From an uncultured Parabacteroides sp. (GTDB lineage: Bacteria; Bacteroidota; Bacteroidia; Bacteroidales; Tannerellaceae), in assembly GCA_949298575.1 (NCBI GenBank), contig CASFXH010000008.1, positions 1 to 64,000 on the forward strand: a stretch of DNA of 64,000 nt, written 5' to 3'. Made by a program: the position numbers and the translations under genes. Positions 61,856 to 64,000 of this stretch are shown piece after piece. The notes below the pieces were generated by a model. The model saw only the letters and a list, made by a program, of their open reading frames with translations, was not told the DNA's origin and did no database searches. Numbering within the stretch: position 1 is the first letter of the stretch; the number at the start of each line of letters is the position of its first letter.

Positions 61856-61967
61856 GTCAGCTTCGCTGCCAGCTCCCCTCGCGGGGGAGCTTTTAGATAG
61901 CTGGTCGTTCCGATCTTGGGGGGAAAGCTCCCCCGTGAGGGGAGCTCCCGCGAAGCGGGTGAGGGGT
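61849..61967. repeat. REP-like block, facing palindromes
   Basis: CAGCTCCCCTCGCGGGGGAGCTTTT near 61870 faces AAAGCTCCCCCGTGAGGGGAGCTCCCGCGAAGCGGGTGAGGGGTTGA near 61924, so the two copies are inverted relative to one another. Part of the same family as 60877-60926. Confidence 0.75.
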
Positions 61968-62218
61968 TGATGCTTTCTCTCTGGCCATTCAACTTCAGGA
62001 AAAGCGGAAATACGTTTTGAGAATCCCCTTCCAAGAAAAATACCCCACAAGCGGAGGGCCTAAAAACCATTCCCGAAAAAAGAAAACCCCCAGCCGCGCC
62101 CGCGGATTTCGCTTTTTTTATAAAAATCCTTCGAGAATGAATTCAGATTTCGCCAAAAATGGAAAAAACATGCGAGAATATTTCCAGATTTCGCGTCCAA
62201 GATATTTTTCATTAGATT
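61968..62218. other. no gene seen
   Basis: AT-rich mixed sequence between the REP-like block and the 42-bp array. I see no credible reading frame or strong promoter. Confidence 0.5.
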
Positions 62219-62470
62219 CGAGATCTCGGATTTCGTTCTTTTTTTAGGAAAAGCGAAATTCGAGGTCTCGGCTTGGGGGAAAAATTAAAAAAACGTGCCA
62301 GCCGAGGTCTCGGATGGGGGAAAAAATAAAAAAAACGTGCCAGCCGAGGTCTCGGCTTGGGGGAAAAATAAAAAAAACGTGCCGGCCGAGGTCTCGGCTT
62401 GGGGGAAAAATTAAAAAAACGTGCCAGCCGAGGCCTCGGCTTGGGGGAAAAATTAAAAAAACGGGAAAAG
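62219..62470. repeat. six tandem 42-bp units with CCGAG-GT-CTCGG palindromes
   Basis: CGAG(A/G)TCTCGG-type boxes start at 62219 (diverged copy CGAGATCTCGG), 62261, 62303, 62345, 62387 and 62429, exactly 42 bp apart. The last box is a perfect palindrome, CCGAGGCCTCGG. The rest of each unit is an A-rich tract (GGGGGAAAAATTAAAAAAACGTGC). The array ends ~60 bases before the DUF6261 gene at 62533. Confidence 0.94.
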
Positions 62471-62532
62471 CCTTTGGAAAATCGGAAAGAATGATTAATT
62501 TCGCCCTCGTTCAATTTAAAAATAGTTGAGAT

Positions 62533-63498
62533 ATGGGAAGATTTAAGAAACTTCATTCAATCAGCCTGACTTCGCTCAACAACGCCGAGTACACCTACCT
62601 GATGGGGCGGCTCGACGAGCTGGCGTTCCCGCCGGCGAAGTCGGACGAGGACGTGGACGACGGGGGGAGCCCCTCGGTAGTCAGCGTGACGGAAGGGAAC
62701 CCCGACTTGGGGATCCTCGAAAGTGAGAAGGTCGCTTTCAAGGCCGATTTGGCCCTGATGCGCGACTTGGTGTTTGAGAAAAAGTCGCTGGACGAGTCGG
62801 AAGGCATGGAGGATGTCGACGAGCAACGCGACGACGTGGTGGGCTATTTTGTCGTCTCTGTCAAACGGATGAAACAACTGACCATCCCGGGGATGGACGA
62901 CGCGATCAAAAAAGTGTATGATATCGTGAAACCTTATTTCGGGGTCGCCAAATTGCCGCTCAACCAGGAGACCGTCTCCATCGACGGGATGCTGGCCGAC
63001 CTCTCCAGGGAGGGCATCCCCGAGTGCGTCGAGCGAATGGGCCTCAAGCCGATCCTGGAGCAGATCCAGGCGCTCAACGACGAGTACAAGCGCCTCGACG
63101 CCGAGCGGGCCAAGGCTCGGGCGGCCATCGAGCGGGAAAGCGGGAAAGACGTCCGCGCGCGCATGGATGTCCTTTTCGACGACATGACGACCGCCGCTTT
63201 CGTCCAAAGCGCCGCCAACCCGACGGAGACCAACACGGCTTTCATCAAGGACCTCAACGACTTGATCGACGCCGTGAAGTCGGCCTACAACAATCGGATG
63301 GCGCAACGCGAGGAAGACAAGAAGGAAGAGGAAGGCAAGAAGGAAGAAGGCCAGAAGGAAGAGGACGACAAGACGGACGGCGGGACGACCACCACGCCCG
63401 AAACGCCCGGAACGTCGACCGACCCAAGCGCTTCCACCACCAAGGAACCCGGGACGGCCACCACGCCGCCGGAAACCTCCACTCAATCGAAAGCCTGA
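62533..63498 (+). CDS. DUF6261-like helical protein 2, long acidic/Thr-Pro tail
   Basis: A 321-residue protein. N-terminus RFKKLHSISLTSLNNAEYTYLMGRL, then an acidic insert containing DEDVDDGGSPSVVSV, helices (MRDLVFEKKSLDESEGMEDVDEQRDDVVGYFV, LNQETVSIDGMLADLSREGI, LNDEYKRLDAERAKARAAIERESGKDVRARMDVLF) and a low-complexity tail (lysine/glutamate, then Thr/Pro). Resembles DUF6261 and the gene at 42864. It carries the DDGGSP motif internally, not at its end. A 42-bp array stands directly upstream. Confidence 0.65.
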   Translation: MGRFKKLHSISLTSLNNAEYTYLMGRLDELAFPPAKSDEDVDDGGSPSVVSVTEGNPDLGILESEKVAFKADLALMRDLVFEKKSLDESEGMEDVDEQRDDVVGYFVVSVKRMKQLTIPGMDDAIKKVYDIVKPYFGVAKLPLNQETVSIDGMLADLSREGIPECVERMGLKPILEQIQALNDEYKRLDAERAKARAAIERESGKDVRARMDVLFDDMTTAAFVQSAANPTETNTAFIKDLNDLIDAVKSAYNNRMAQREEDKKEEEGKKEEGQKEEDDKTDGGTTTTPETPGTSTDPSASTTKEPGTATTPPETSTQSKA

Positions 63499-63536
63499 AA
63501 AAAAGATCGCCCGGCTTCCTCCCCGGGCGAGCGGCT

Positions 63537-63597
63537 TTCGCGAAAAAAGAGAGAGAGAGAGACGTCACGTCGGTGGCGCCTCTCTTTTTTTTCGCGT
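63537..63597 (+). terminator. terminator after DUF6261 gene 2
   Basis: CGCGAAAAAAGAGAG and CTCTCTTTTTTTTCGCG form a long hairpin, with a smaller G/C hairpin (TCGCCCGG/CCGGGCGA) at 63507-63530 just before it. Confidence 0.75.
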
Positions 63598-63616
63598 CGC
63601 GGGGATCGCCCCCAAA

Positions 63617-63650
63617 CAAAAAAGGCCCCCAGCCGAAGCCGGGGACCTTT
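63617..63650 (-). terminator. terminator of the SusD-like gene
   Basis: Minus-strand AAAAGGTCCCCGGC-TTCG-GCTGGGGGCCTTTTTT forms a stem with a U-tract, ~37 bases beyond the stop at 63687. Confidence 0.8.
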
Positions 63651-63686
63651 TATTTAGAAAAAAAGGAGATTGGTTTCCTTGTCGTA

Positions 63687-64000
63687 TTACTCAACATCCC
63701 ACCACATGCGAGAATCGAAGTGGTCGCCACCTGCCATTCTGCTAACAGCTGCCTCGTAGTTCGCGGCGTTGTCTTGAGACTCAGCGGTCGGGTAACGGAA
63801 GCGGCGAGGAATCGTGCCATCCGTATCAGACGTACCCAGAGGTTGATCCGCGAAGTAAGTCGGGGTCAACTCCGGATAACCGGAACGACGCCAGTTGGCG
63901 AATACCTCATAACCATCGCAGAAGCAGTTGATGTAGTACTGCGTATTGATCTGCTCCAACGCGTTGGCCGCGTCATACGGATTCTCGGTCAGGTATTGAT
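63687..64000 (-). CDS. SusD/RagB-like lipoprotein, C-terminal end only
   Basis: The minus-strand frame stays open to the window edge; ~105 C-terminal residues are visible. Seen: YLTENPYDAANALEQINTQYYINCFCDGYEVFANWRRSGYPEL, then PRRFRYPTAESQDNAANYEAAVSRM and a terminal DSRMWWD, all typical of the SusD C-terminus. Such outer-membrane proteins bind glycans or peptides with a SusC/TonB partner, expected upstream beyond the edge. An internal TTG near 63959 is not the true start. Confidence 0.88.
   Translation of the reverse strand, partial: QYLTENPYDAANALEQINTQYYINCFCDGYEVFANWRRSGYPELTPTYFADQPLGTSDTDGTIPRRFRYPTAESQDNAANYEAAVSRMAGGDHFDSRMWWDVE

Noticed and set aside
62212..62556. Minus-strand frame with repeated PKPRPRLARFF units
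   Set aside because: Produced by translating the 42-bp array (42 is a multiple of three); the repeat is explained by DNA units and palindromes.

Overview
The window looks like a chromosomal piece of a gut-type Bacteroidales, probably Parabacteroides-like. Supporting signs are a trp operon in the order trpB-E-G-D-C-F-A, GH92 and GH20 secreted glycosidases, a SusD-like gene at the right edge, HU-like/DUF6261/DUF3244/6-bladed-propeller proteins, and promoters with a TAnnTTTG or TAnnTTCG -7 box. Most genes are GC-rich. The radical-SAM pair and its precursor at about 19.6-24 kb are clearly AT-rich.

Layout. 0-1 kb: tail of an IS110-type transposase and a short-repeat spacer. 1-14.4 kb: housekeeping genes (pepD, an OmpH-like protein, a cysteine desulfidase-like enzyme, CDF transporter plus COG0523 metallochaperone, manC, rfbD, uvrA, yigZ, a methyltransferase). 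14.4-16 kb: a frameshifted AAA/PD-(D/E)XK gene. 16-32.3 kb: a minus-strand peptide natural-product locus of the GG-Bacteroidales type, with two GG-leader precursors, a radical SAM maturase and SPASM partner, two propeller lipoproteins, a glycosyltransferase, a LanC-like protein, a VKOR/thioredoxin protein, DUF3244, a C39 peptidase-ABC exporter with HlyD adaptor, and a frameshifted TPR regulator. 32.3-39.4 kb: a monooxygenase and the complete trp operon, preceded by a leader peptide with three consecutive Trp codons and an attenuator. 39.4-42.7 kb: a four-gene operon that looks like polar-headgroup lipid synthesis. 42.8-44.1 kb: DUF6261 plus a repeat array. 44.3-49.7 kb: a beta-barrel protein, GH92, GH20 and tRNA-Leu. 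50-57.9 kb: flavoprotein, gcvP, MBL hydrolase, rsmG, lipoproteins, a rhodanese fusion. 58-61.8 kb: a toxin-antitoxin-like island (PIN, STAS/HATPase pair, KilA-N, HicAB) with duplicated promoter/start modules. 62.2-63.5 kb: a second array and second DUF6261 gene. 63.7 kb to the end: SusD-like C-terminus.

Two things deserve attention. First, the RiPP-type locus combines two unrelated precursor cores with several kinds of tailoring enzyme. Second, the window holds six tandem arrays of short palindromes, unrelated in overall sequence but with fixed periods (22, 23, 24, 41, 42 and 42 bp). Three of them sit about 60-105 bp upstream of genes for an HU-like protein and two DUF6261 proteins, which share a DDGGSP tail or segment. 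I know of no description of this linkage. All periods and palindromes were counted by eye.
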